This document shows, in pieces, positions 32,857-41,250 of a stretch of 41,250 bases of DNA (positions are counted from its first letter, which is position 1; every line of letters begins with the position of its first letter). Both the position numbers and the translations under genes were made by a program. The stretch comes from Myxococcaceae bacterium (GTDB lineage Bacteria; Myxococcota; Myxococcia; Myxococcales; Myxococcaceae), in assembly GCA_016926755.1 (NCBI GenBank), contig JAFGNZ010000252.1, positions 1-41,250 on the forward strand, given 5' to 3'. The notes beneath the pieces were generated by a model, which worked only from the letters and a program-made list of their open reading frames with translations, had not been told where the DNA came from and did no database searches.

Positions 32857-35800
32857 TTACAGCAGGTAGTCCTTCCAAGGGCCGGACACCACCACCTGCT
32901 GACCGCCCTCGCGCGCCCAGATGCGGGGATCGTACATCGCCTCCGCCTCCACCGGGGGCAGGGTGAACTTGCCCGCCGTCACCGCGCGCACCGCGTAGAC
33001 GACCTTCTTCGACTCGCCCGACTGCAGGCTGCCGAAGACCTCCATCCGGTCGTCCCGGATGTTCACGTAGTCCGGGGCCCACAGCGACTCGGCGTCCACC
33101 CACTCCACGCTGCCGCCGCGCCCCAGCCGAGCGTTCTCGATCTCCCAGCCGGCCGGCAGCCGATCCACCAGGGCGATGTTCTGGATCCGCTCGCCGGTAT
33201 GGTTCCTGATCTCCACCTCCACGTAGATCAGGTCCGCCAGGCCCACGGCCTCGCCCGGGCTGATGGTCGCGCCGTCGAGCTTCCGGTAGGTGCGGCTGAT
33301 CGTCAGCCCCTCCCCACCCGTCCTGACCTGGCTGCCCGAGCGCACGCCGTCGCTATTGAGGATGAGGTAGAGCTTGCCCTCGCTCTTGTCCTTCAGCTCC
33401 AGCGTGAGGCCCTTGCGCTCGCTGGCGCGGGCCAGCGCCCACGTCCGATCCGAGGCTCGCGCCGACTTCGAGTCCCTCACCTGCGACGCCACCTCCTTGC
33501 CGTCCACCATGAGCGTGGGCGGCGTGAAGCTGGAGGCCGCGCCGGTGACGCGCTTGCCCAGGCCCGTGATGCTCCAAACCAGCTCCTGCGTGGTGTACCA
33601 GCCGCTCGAGCGTCCGATGAGCGACTGGGCCACCTGCTGCGCCAGCGGCTCGCCCGCCGGATCCGCGCCGAACAGATCCTGGAAGGTGCTCAGCATCATC
33701 CCGCGGCGGCGGCGATCCGAGTAGAAGGACCAGGAGTTGCGCCGCTCGTCGGTGATGGGCGAGAGGTCCGGGCTCTTCAGCTCCCGCTCGTAGCGCCGAT
33801 CCCCCGCCAGGTAGAGCGCGGCCTTGAGCATGTGCTCCTGCTCGCGATCCTCACCGTCGAGCGTCTTCTTCTTCGCCATCGCGTCGATGAGGTTCTGCAC
33901 CCGCGCCTTGCGGCCCTTGCCGGCCATGGCCAGCACGTAGTGCATGTACGGCTCGGCCGACCCGCCATGGTAGCCCTCCTGGACGGCGCCGCCCTCCGTG
34001 CGGGTGAGCTCGCGACCCAGCCAGTCCAGGGCGTTGTCCAGGCGGTCCTGCGGGACGGGGTACTTGAGCTTCTGCGCGTCCAGCAGCATGTGCGTGGCGT
34101 AGGCGGTGCCCCAGGCCACGGGGTGGGTGTCGCCCGGCCAGTAGGCGAAGCCGCCCGAGGGCGTCTGCATGGAGAGCACGCGGTTGACGCCCGCCATCAC
34201 CATGTCCTCCACCTTCTTGTCCCCCGTCAGCGTCGGATCCACGCTGTCGATCAGCTGCGAGACGAAGAGCAGCGGACGCGTGGAGGACGTCGTCTGCTCG
34301 ATGCAGCCGTGCGGGTAGCGGATGAGGTAGCTCAGGTGCTGCAGGGACTCGGCATACGGGTTGGTGGTGACCCAGAACGTCGAGCGCTCGGTGGTGGGCA
34401 CCCAGCCCTGGAGGTACCTCGCCAGGTCCGTGCGGCCCTCCTCTAGAGGAATCCGCTGCACCAGGCGCTCGCGAGGCCCGGCCGGCAGCAGGGGCACGTC
34501 GAGCTGCTCGAAGGCCGTGTGGCCTCCCCCCTCGGCCGTCACCTTGAGGCGCGCGGCGCCTACCGCCATCACCGCCCTGGCCTGGAAGACGAGCGTGGCC
34601 GCCTTCCCGTTCTCCAGCTTCACGCGGCCCTCGCTCTTGCCCAGCATCTGCAGCGGCGAGCCCATGGAGGCCGCCGGCATCGCCAGCCCGGGCACCGGCA
34701 GGTTCTCCGCGGTGAGCGTCACCTTCACCTCCTGCGAGCCGCCGGAGAGGTTGGTGAGGAACACGGGGATCTGGATCTCGTCGTCCTGCGTGAGGAAGCG
34801 CGGCAGCGTCGTCTGCAGCACCAGCGGATCCCTCACCACCACCTGGGCGCTGGCGTGGCCCACGCGCTTGGGATCCGTGGTGACGGCCATCACCCGCACC
34901 GCGCCGCGGTACATGGGGAGCTGGAAGGGGATGCTCACCTTGCCGCTGGCCGGCACGGGCACCACGCCGCTCCACAGGGCCACGGGCTTCACCGGCTGCA
35001 CGCGGCCCGCCGCGCCCTCCTCGTCACCGCCCGTGGTGCGCGAGTTGCCACCCGGGGGCACCAGCAGCGTCCAGCCGATCGTCTCGAACGTCTCCACGCC
35101 CAGCGCGCGCTTGGCGAACAGCTCCTTGAGCGGATCCGGGCTCTGGAAGCGGGTGAGCGAGAGGATGCCCTCGTCCACCACCGCCACCGTGGCGAAGGTG
35201 GGCCCCTCCTGCGCGCCCAGCTCCAGGTTCACCGTGAGGGTGCTGTTGGAGCGGACCTCCTTGGGCACGTCCAGCTTCAGCACCTGGGTGAAGTCCGTGG
35301 GCTCCAGGGCGATGTTGCCCACGCCGAAGGCGCGATCCGGCATGAAGGCCTCGGCGGACTCCAGGTGCGGATCCTTCACCAGGAAGGCGCTCACGTAGAC
35401 GTTGGGCGCGAAGGCCTTCGGCGTGAAGGTCCACGTCGCCTCGCCCGGCTCCACCGCCTTCCACTCGGCGGCGATCACCTGGTCCGTCTCCGCGGTGAAC
35501 AGCACCCGGCCGCGGTAGGGCGCCTTGAACTTCACGGCGATCGCCTCGTTCACCTTGCTGGTGCGCGGCAGCTCCAGGGCAAGCGACGCGGGCTTGAGCG
35601 GGCGCGGCGTCTGGTCCACGCGCGCCTCCCCGTCGCCGTACCAGTAGTAGCGGCCGTTGCCCTCGAGCTGCAGGTCCGTCTGCGCCCCGCCGGAGCGCAC
35701 GCGGACGATGAAGCCGGAGGCGTCCTGGGCGGGCGTCACCTGGAGCTGGAACTTCCCGCCCTCCACCTTCGCGGTGGCGCGGCCCTCGCGCACGGGGCGC

Positions 35801-38586
35801 TGGTAGCGCTGGTAGCGCTCATAGCCCTCGTCCTCGTCATAGTAGTAGCCGTACTCCTCCTCCAGCCGGAGGTACTCCACCTCCAGCGGCTTGAGGGCCT
35901 TGGCGTCGGTGATGAGCCGGCCCTCCCAGTCCACCACCACGCCCGTGATGGTGAAGGGCTTGCCCGCGGACACCTTCTTCACGCCGGCCTGGAGGCCCAC
36001 GTAGAAGGCCTCGGGGTGCATGGGCACGGTGACGTCGCCCACCGTGGAGCGGCCGCTGCCCGCCTCGAAGACGCTGGCCTGCGCCACCAGCCGCGCCGGG
36101 CCCTTGAAGCCGCCCGCCGTCTCCTTCGCCGGGCACTCGACGAGCGTCTGCCCCTTGTCGTTCACCTCGCCCTTCACCTGGCCCAGGGTGACGGCCTTGG
36201 CCTCGGTGGCCTTCCGCCGCCACACGCCATAGGTGAAGTTCGCGTTCTCCTTGGGCCGGAAGTCGGAGGGCTCCAGCCGGCACGTCAGCTCCACCGGGCT
36301 GCCCTCGGCCGAGCCGCCGAACAGGTACGCCGCCTCCACCTTCACCGGCACCCCCGCGCCCTGCAGGTAGCCGGGCTTGTCCACGGCGGCCGTCACCTTC
36401 ATGCGCTCGGGGACGAACTCCTCCACCTGGACGCCGTAGCTGGCCACGTCCCGGTCCGCCACGCGCAGCGCCACCTTGTAGCTCCCCGTGTCCTGGAAGG
36501 CCGCGAAGGGCAGCTCCAGCGCCACCAGGCCCGCCTCGTTCGTCTTCAGCGTCACCTTCTTGAACTCGCGCTCGCGCGGATCCACCACGCGCAGCTCCAC
36601 CGGCATGCCCGCCGGGGGCGCCTTGTTCTCCTGATCGCGCAGCACCGCCGCCACGTGGGCGGTGTCCCCCGGCCGGTACACGCCGCGGTCCGAGTAGATC
36701 GAGGCGCGGTACGGGGCCTCGGCGCGGTACGGCTCGCCCTGCACGTCCGAGTTGGCGATCTCCGTCTTCAGCTCGCTGTACTTCAGGTACGTCAGATCCT
36801 CGCCCTTGCGCGCGATGAGGGCGAAGGGCGCGGCGGTGTCCACCGTCTGCGCGGGCACCTGGAGCTTGCACCCGTCCGCGCCGCTGGTGGTGCAGCGGGC
36901 CACCGCCTGGCCGCTCTTCTTCACCAGCGACACCTCCACGCCGGACAGCGGCTCGGTGGACTCCATCCCGAGCGCCCACACGAGCACCTCCTCCTGCCCC
37001 TTGCCCGTGCCGCCGCGCTTGGCCACCAGGCTCAGGTCCGTCAGCAGGATGCGCGCGGCGGCCTGGGCGTCATCCCGCCTGGCCAACACCTCCACCACGC
37101 CCCGAGTGGTGGCGGGCACCATGCTGCCCACGTCCAGGTAGGCGCTGGTGAGGACGTCATCGGTGCCATTGAGGGGGATCGTCTTGCTGAAGAGGACGTT
37201 GGAGGTGCGCTCGTCGGCGGCCTCCTGCCCGTCATTGCTCATCCAGAAGACGAGGTTCTCGGGGGGCACGTGGCGGAGGGTGAGGTCCACCGAGTCCACG
37301 TTGAGGTGGCTGAGGGGCAGGTTGCGCCAGGCGCTGCGCGGCAGGTAGCGGCCGGCGGAGGTGAAGGACACCTGCGGCTTGCGCGCGCTGATCGAGTAGC
37401 GGTTCTGGAAGTCGGACAGCAGGCGGCCGCCGCCCTGCGAGAGCGTGCCCGCGTTGATCCTCATCGTGTAGGTGCCGCGCTTGAAGTCCCCGAAGATGCG
37501 GAAGCCGCGGCGCGACGGGGAGAGGGAGAACTTCACCTGCGGGGTGAAGCGGATGGCGTCCGCGGCCACGCTGTCATCGAGCTCGCAGCCCAGGTTGTCG
37601 CGCTCGTAGTAGTAGGGATCCCACTCGCCCTCGGGGGGAGCGGGGGGAGCGTTCATCTCCACGTCCCGGCAGCTCACCTCCATATAGAAGCCGGTGTTGC
37701 CCTCGCTGACGGTGACGCCGGTGATGTCCAGGCGCTTGCCGCCGTGCAGCTGGAAGGTGCCCTCACCCGCGGGGGCCGCACCGCCACCCTTGGGGGACGT
37801 CAGCCCCGACTTGAGGGCGAAGCGCACGGTGGCGCCGGGCCTGAGCTGCGAGCTCGTCAGCAGCGCGGTGACGATGTGGCGCTGGGTGGCGTGGGTGCTC
37901 AGCTTCACGCCCGAGAGGGGCTTGCCCTCCACCTGGAAGCTGGCGTACCGGCGCACGGAGTTGGCATCCACCGGACCGGAGAAGTGCAGCTCCACCGTCA
38001 CCTGGCCCTTGACGGTGTCCACCTGGGCCGGGGCCATGCGGAGGAAGGAGAAGCTCGGGGTGGTGAAGCGGTAGCGCCACGCCTCCGGGGAGGGGGCCTT
38101 CACCAGGCCGGAGGGCGTCTCCACGGACTCCAGGGTGACGGTGTACGTCGTCCCGAGGCTGAAACCGCCGCCCGGGGTGAAGGAGAGCGCGGAGCTGTTG
38201 CGGTAGTGCTCCAGGCTGCCGCCCACCTCTGGAGAGATCGTGACGACGGTGCCCTTCTTCCCCGCCTCGTCGGAGTACTGGACGTTGCGGGGGAACTCGA
38301 ACACCACCTTGTCGGGGACGACGCCCTCGGGGCCCATCTCCCTGATGACGGGGGTGAAGGACTCGGGCTTGGGGGGCTCCACGCTGGCCTGGGGGGCCTG
38401 GCCCTGGCTCTTCGGCTCCTGGCCCGAGCCGGACGCGGGGGCGCCTGGGATGGGGGTGGGCGGCTGCGGCCCGGTCTTCTCTTCCTGACAGGCGGCGAGC
38501 GAGGTGCCCACCAGCAGCATCGCCGCCAGCCACCGCGCACGGGTGGAGCGGAGCGGACTCGGCGTCACGACTGACTGCGGACCCAT
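32857..38586 (-). CDS. Alpha-2-macroglobulin-family lipoprotein (YfhM type, with thioester)
   Basis: A 1909-residue lipoprotein. The lipobox is SLAAC (Cys33, Gln at +2) followed by a Pro/Gly/Gln-rich spacer. The body consists of macroglobulin beta domains, including RGVYRPGDTAHVAAVLRD, and the thioester motif GCIEQ near residue 1428 (DNA about 34294-34305), which covalently traps attacking proteases. After it come the helical TED domain and a C-terminal receptor-like domain (SPGEAVGLADLIYVEVEIRN). Length is longer than the about 1650 residues of YfhM. The ATG at 38586 has GGAGG six bases upstream. The next gene is pbpC, consistent with periplasmic protection when peptidoglycan is breached, relevant to a predator that secretes proteases. 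Confidence 0.95.
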   Translation of the reverse strand: MGPQSVVTPSPLRSTRARWLAAMLLVGTSLAACQEEKTGPQPPTPIPGAPASGSGQEPKSQGQAPQASVEPPKPESFTPVIREMGPEGVVPDKVVFEFPRNVQYSDEAGKKGTVVTISPEVGGSLEHYRNSSALSFTPGGGFSLGTTYTVTLESVETPSGLVKAPSPEAWRYRFTTPSFSFLRMAPAQVDTVKGQVTVELHFSGPVDANSVRRYASFQVEGKPLSGVKLSTHATQRHIVTALLTSSQLRPGATVRFALKSGLTSPKGGGAAPAGEGTFQLHGGKRLDITGVTVSEGNTGFYMEVSCRDVEMNAPPAPPEGEWDPYYYERDNLGCELDDSVAADAIRFTPQVKFSLSPSRRGFRIFGDFKRGTYTMRINAGTLSQGGGRLLSDFQNRYSISARKPQVSFTSAGRYLPRSAWRNLPLSHLNVDSVDLTLRHVPPENLVFWMSNDGQEAADERTSNVLFSKTIPLNGTDDVLTSAYLDVGSMVPATTRGVVEVLARRDDAQAAARILLTDLSLVAKRGGTGKGQEEVLVWALGMESTEPLSGVEVSLVKKSGQAVARCTTSGADGCKLQVPAQTVDTAAPFALIARKGEDLTYLKYSELKTEIANSDVQGEPYRAEAPYRASIYSDRGVYRPGDTAHVAAVLRDQENKAPPAGMPVELRVVDPREREFKKVTLKTNEAGLVALELPFAAFQDTGSYKVALRVADRDVASYGVQVEEFVPERMKVTAAVDKPGYLQGAGVPVKVEAAYLFGGSAEGSPVELTCRLEPSDFRPKENANFTYGVWRRKATEAKAVTLGQVKGEVNDKGQTLVECPAKETAGGFKGPARLVAQASVFEAGSGRSTVGDVTVPMHPEAFYVGLQAGVKKVSAGKPFTITGVVVDWEGRLITDAKALKPLEVEYLRLEEEYGYYYDEDEGYERYQRYQRPVREGRATAKVEGGKFQLQVTPAQDASGFIVRVRSGGAQTDLQLEGNGRYYWYGDGEARVDQTPRPLKPASLALELPRTSKVNEAIAVKFKAPYRGRVLFTAETDQVIAAEWKAVEPGEATWTFTPKAFAPNVYVSAFLVKDPHLESAEAFMPDRAFGVGNIALEPTDFTQVLKLDVPKEVRSNSTLTVNLELGAQEGPTFATVAVVDEGILSLTRFQSPDPLKELFAKRALGVETFETIGWTLLVPPGGNSRTTGGDEEGAAGRVQPVKPVALWSGVVPVPASGKVSIPFQLPMYRGAVRVMAVTTDPKRVGHASAQVVVRDPLVLQTTLPRFLTQDDEIQIPVFLTNLSGGSQEVKVTLTAENLPVPGLAMPAASMGSPLQMLGKSEGRVKLENGKAATLVFQARAVMAVGAARLKVTAEGGGHTAFEQLDVPLLPAGPRERLVQRIPLEEGRTDLARYLQGWVPTTERSTFWVTTNPYAESLQHLSYLIRYPHGCIEQTTSSTRPLLFVSQLIDSVDPTLTGDKKVEDMVMAGVNRVLSMQTPSGGFAYWPGDTHPVAWGTAYATHMLLDAQKLKYPVPQDRLDNALDWLGRELTRTEGGAVQEGYHGGSAEPYMHYVLAMAGKGRKARVQNLIDAMAKKKTLDGEDREQEHMLKAALYLAGDRRYERELKSPDLSPITDERRNSWSFYSDRRRRGMMLSTFQDLFGADPAGEPLAQQVAQSLIGRSSGWYTTQELVWSITGLGKRVTGAASSFTPPTLMVDGKEVASQVRDSKSARASDRTWALARASERKGLTLELKDKSEGKLYLILNSDGVRSGSQVRTGGEGLTISRTYRKLDGATISPGEAVGLADLIYVEVEIRNHTGERIQNIALVDRLPAGWEIENARLGRGGSVEWVDAESLWAPDYVNIRDDRMEVFGSLQSGESKKVVYAVRAVTAGKFTLPPVEAEAMYDPRIWAREGGQQVVVSGPWKDYLL

Positions 38587-38833
38587 GTTTCCTCCAAAGG
38601 ATGGCATCGACTTTACACGCCGCGTGCCGGAGGCCCGGCGCAGCGAGCAAGGGGAAGTGCGGTCGCCTGCCCACGGCCCGATGGCGCTCCCCGCGCGTCT
38701 CGGGGCCCACACGGTGTCTCGGGAGCCACGGAGGCCCGCGGACCCGAGCGGGCAGCGATCGACGGCGGACGCTAGGCCCCATGCTGGCTGCGGTCAACGG
38801 GGCCGGCCGGGTAGGCGCTAAGGTGGAGGACCC
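38587..38833. promoter_or_regulatory. Divergent promoter region, alpha-2-macroglobulin and TrmJ genes
   Basis: 247 bp between divergent starts. Each gene has a clear ribosome site (GGAGG in both). No promoter hexamers could be assigned. Confidence 0.35.
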
Positions 38834-39583
38834 ATGGTGCTCCCGATCCGTTTCGTCCTGATGCGCCCGCGCAACGCGGAGAACCTCGGCGCCGCCGCGC
38901 GGGCGATGAAGAACTGTGGCCTGTCCGAGTGGACCTGGGTACGCCCGGAGGCGGAGGAGCTCGGGCCGGCGCGGCGGCTGGCGGTCCACGCGGAGGACGT
39001 GCTGGACGGGGTGCGGCGGGCGGACACGCTGGACGAGGCGGTGGCCGACTGCGTGTGGGTGGTGGGGACGAGCTCACGCAAGGTGGAGGGCAAGCGGCGC
39101 CTGTCGCCACGGGCCGTGGGCGAGGAGCTGGTGGCGCGGGCGGCGCAGGGGCCGGTGGCGGTCGTCTTCGGAGACGAGCGCAGCGGGCTCACGAACGCGG
39201 AGGTGGAGCGCTGCCATGATCTGTCCGCGGTGCCGACGGATCCCTCCCAGCCATCCATCAACCTGGCCCAGGCGGTGCTGCTGTACGCCTACGAGGTGCG
39301 GATGGCCTCGCTGGCGGCGTCCCCTCCCCCACCGGCCCCGCTGCCAGTCGCGGCCTCGGACGCGGAGCTGACCCGGGTGGAGGAGACGCTGGAGGCGACG
39401 CTGAAGGCGGGAGGCTTCCTGGTGGACGAGCACCCCGGCCGCACGGGGCTGCGGGACTTGTTCGCGCCCTTGCGCCGCTCGAGGCTGACGCACAACGAGG
39501 CACGGCTGTGGCTCGCGGCGCTCCACACGCTGGCCAAGCGCCTTCAATCTCATCTCCAGCACCGGGAGTGCCCCCGTGATTGA
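38834..39583 (+). CDS. trmJ: tRNA/rRNA 2'-O-methyltransferase, TrmJ type (SpoU family)
   Basis: A 249-residue SPOUT methyltransferase. The three SpoU motifs are present in order: NAENLGAAARAMKNCG (motif 1, about residues 15-30), VVFGDERSGLTNAEV (motif 2, about 109-123), and PSINLAQAVLLYAYE (motif 3, about 137-151), which form the knot that binds S-adenosylmethionine. The C-terminal extension (about 175-245, GLRDLFAPLRRSRLTHNEAR) matches TrmJ, which methylates position 32 of tRNAs. Length is close to E. coli TrmJ (246 residues). The ATG at 38834 has GGAGG upstream. Assignment to TrmJ over other SpoU enzymes is likely, not certain. Confidence 0.85.
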   Translation: MVLPIRFVLMRPRNAENLGAAARAMKNCGLSEWTWVRPEAEELGPARRLAVHAEDVLDGVRRADTLDEAVADCVWVVGTSSRKVEGKRRLSPRAVGEELVARAAQGPVAVVFGDERSGLTNAEVERCHDLSAVPTDPSQPSINLAQAVLLYAYEVRMASLAASPPPPAPLPVAASDAELTRVEETLEATLKAGGFLVDEHPGRTGLRDLFAPLRRSRLTHNEARLWLAALHTLAKRLQSHLQHRECPRD

Positions 39584-39616
39584 CGGGCCTGTCATGGTTC
39601 CCCTGTAACCTCGGGG

Positions 39617-40459
39617 CTACGGTGCGCTGGGGACGCGCGTCAGGACCTTGCCATCTGGTGATACCGCATAGAGCGCAGACCCGAGACCCGCGTTGAAGCT
39701 GGGGTCTGACCCTTCGCACCTGTCCACGCGGGGATTGATGCGAACGATATACATGCCTTCCCCCTCGAAGATGAGGACATCCATGGCCTTGGGCGTGGCG
39801 TCGCAACGGTCGGAGAATCTTTTGCCCTTTAGCGCGAAGCGGCCCAGGAGATCCTGCACCGAGGCATGGGCCGCGATGACGGCACGCCCGTCCAACATGG
39901 TCAGAAACCGCGTCTCCTCGGGCCAGCGGATGCCATCAACGATGAGGGGCTTGGGGAGGACGAGAGGAATTTCATGCTTGTATGGATAGTCTATCAGGAT
40001 CTCTCCTTCCGGTGATACCGCATACAACTCAGGATCGGTGACATCGTTGAAACCGGGATCCAACCGGCCACACCTGTCCAGGCGGGGATTGATGCGAACA
40101 ACATACATACCCTCCGCCTCGAAAATGACGACATCCATGGCTTTGGGCGAATAGTTGCAATGTCCTGCATATCGCGGATCGCTCTTCGCGAAGAGTTCCA
40201 TGAGATTGCGTATCGCGGAACGAGCCGCGATGATGGCGCGCCCGTCCAGTCTGGCCAGCAACTGCGGCTTCTCGGGCCACGGAGTGCCCTCCGGGATGGC
40301 AGGCCTGGGCTCGCCAGCCCCCCCATCCCGCTCCTGCGCACGGGCTGAGTCAGCAGCGGCAGTCCCTGCATCTGGCGCTACCGGGCTGGGTAGAGGTTGG
40401 GCGGTCCCTCCATCCACTGAGAGCGCGATGAGCAGAATGAAGTGATGAAGTTTCAGCAT
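39617..40459 (-). CDS. Exported protein with two copies of a 96-residue module, function unknown
   Basis: A 280-residue protein with a signal peptide (MLKLHHFILLIALSV). After a Pro/Ala/Asp-rich linker it contains one module twice, residues 61-156 and 179-274, exactly 118 residues apart. Shared landmarks are WPE, LDGRAxIAA, SPKAMDVVIFEAEGMYVVRI against TPKAMDVLIFEGEGMYIVRI, NPRxDRC, and LYAVSPxG. Each unit has two Cys that could pair. The family is not recognised. It is 24 bp downstream of the JAMM-like gene, so co-transcribed. Base composition is visibly less GC-rich than the rest of the window, suggesting later acquisition. It converges on trmJ. Confidence 0.82.
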   Translation of the reverse strand: MLKLHHFILLIALSVDGGTAQPLPSPVAPDAGTAAADSARAQERDGGAGEPRPAIPEGTPWPEKPQLLARLDGRAIIAARSAIRNLMELFAKSDPRYAGHCNYSPKAMDVVIFEAEGMYVVRINPRLDRCGRLDPGFNDVTDPELYAVSPEGEILIDYPYKHEIPLVLPKPLIVDGIRWPEETRFLTMLDGRAVIAAHASVQDLLGRFALKGKRFSDRCDATPKAMDVLIFEGEGMYIVRINPRVDRCEGSDPSFNAGLGSALYAVSPDGKVLTRVPSAP

Positions 40460-40483
40460 GGATCATCTCAAGGGAACCACGAC

Positions 40484-41250
40484 CTAATACCAAACGTTCA
40501 ATTCAGGAGAGCACTTCGGCGGGAGAGCGGTGTCAGGGAAAATGCTCCTGGACAACTGCGGCTGACAGCCCGCCTGAAATTCCCACTGTTTCTTGTCCTC
40601 ACTCCACCTGAACACCTCGCCCGCGCGATTCCACTTGTAGAAGCGCGGCGCATCACGATGCCCCGTGGCGAGCCAGGCCCAGGCTGGAATCCGCTCTCCG
40701 ATGGAATCAAGTGCCGGCTCGCCGCTGGGAGTTGTTCCATAACCCACCATAACCCAGTCTCCCGAGGACATTTTCTTCGTGGGAAAATTCCCCAGGTCTC
40801 GACTGCTCGCGAAGAGTCCGCACGGGTGATTATGAGCGTAGCCAAACACCGGTAATCCTCGCCCGAAGTCCGCGTCTTCAACCCCTCCGAAAGGAGGAAC
40901 GCATGAACGGTGTGCATCCTTCACCTTCTGGATGGGCCACGTCACGCGCCAATCCTCCGGCGTCCGATAGACTCCGACGCAATACTCGGATGCATGGGGG
41001 AGCGGAAGACCATCCGCACCACAGGAATCCGCCGCCCCTGGGAGGTCCATCAAGGCTTTGAGCATCGACAGCACCAGGTCGTCCGGCACACTGTCCATGC
41101 TCGCGAGCACCGCGGGGACATTCGGCCAGGGCCCAGGGCCCACCACCAGCCTGGGATCGCCCTCTAGGAGCTTGTCGGCGAATAAGGCAGAGCGAAGAGG
41201 GCGCATAGGAGGCACCCCATAGGCTCCAGGCGGACGGCTCAAGAGTGCTC
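40484..41250 (-). CDS. JAMM/JAB-like protein, partial at the 5' end
   Basis: The frame is open to the right edge, so the true N-terminus may lie outside; starts inside are TTG at 41242 and ATG at 41206. About 250 residues are visible. The segment FGYAHNHPCGLFASSRDL (DNA about 40795-40850) resembles the JAMM metal motif HxH followed by S-x-x-D, with one residue less than the usual spacing. Several Cys occur (SEYCVGVY, HRSCVPPF), and aromatic residues are frequent near the end. No signal peptide is seen after either start. It may be a metallopeptidase or an RHS/toxin-associated domain; function is inferred only from the motif. GC content is lower than in neighbouring genes. Confidence 0.65.
   Translation of the reverse strand, partial: ALLSRPPGAYGVPPMRPLRSALFADKLLEGDPRLVVGPGPWPNVPAVLASMDSVPDDLVLSMLKALMDLPGAADSCGADGLPLPHASEYCVGVYRTPEDWRVTWPIQKVKDAHRSCVPPFGGVEDADFGRGLPVFGYAHNHPCGLFASSRDLGNFPTKKMSSGDWVMVGYGTTPSGEPALDSIGERIPAWAWLATGHRDAPRFYKWNRAGEVFRWSEDKKQWEFQAGCQPQLSRSIFPDTALPPKCSPELNVWY

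Noticed and set aside
34519-38574. Open frame of 1351 codons on the plus strand
   Set aside because: Antisense to the alpha-2-macroglobulin gene, same shadow composition.

Overview
The window is very GC-rich and almost fully coding, with lipoproteins, long multidomain envelope proteins, a Ser/Thr kinase and a DUF2378 gene (a paralogous family described from Myxococcus). This points to a myxobacterium, probably of the Myxococcus/Archangium/Cystobacter group; the species cannot be named from the sequence alone.

Layout. (1) 1-5820, minus strand: a non-flagellar type III secretion operon read right to left: small SctE-like protein, needle-like protein, SctG-like TPR protein, Gly-rich protein, FliA/WhiG-type sigma factor, SctI rod, SctJ ring lipoprotein, and a FliG-like protein in the SctK position that runs off the left edge. 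The order matches yscE-F-G-H-I-J-K with a sigma factor inserted between H and I. (2) 6084-6671: small exported protein with a strong terminator. (3) 7033-14569, plus strand: tightly coupled operon of a MacB/LolCDE-type ABC ATPase, two FtsX-type permeases (one with large insertions), a LolA-like periplasmic protein and an outer-membrane barrel protein, followed by a coiled-coil protein. (4) 14597-19761: divergent LVIVD-repeat lipoprotein and a large metallopeptidase/beta-propeller/barrel protein. (5) 19909-22900: Ser/Thr kinase with zinc ribbon and multipass membrane tail; convergent DUF2892 membrane protein. (6) 23246-30472: CotH-like lipoprotein, VWA protein plus VIT/VWA/propeller protein pair, DUF2378 protein. 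(7) 30476-38586, minus strand: alpha-2-macroglobulin lipoprotein followed by pbpC. (8) 38834-41250: TrmJ-type RNA methyltransferase, then two accessory-looking genes of visibly lower GC: a secreted protein made of two copies of one module, and a JAMM-like protein cut by the right edge.

How the parts fit. Region 1 would build the base, rod, needle and sorting platform of a secretion machine, with its own sigma factor and hairpins placed after the needle and rod genes. Region 3 looks like a complete inner-membrane to outer-membrane export line for a lipid or lipoprotein. Regions 4-7 are mostly cell-envelope functions: secreted or surface proteases, peptidoglycan synthesis with protease defence, and surface display.

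The most unusual material is the type III operon with flagellum-like parts (FliG-like protein, sigma-28-like factor, sigma/sctI overlap), the ABC-LolA-barrel operon, and the protease-propeller-barrel protein. No tRNA, rRNA, CRISPR array, transposase or phage gene was seen.
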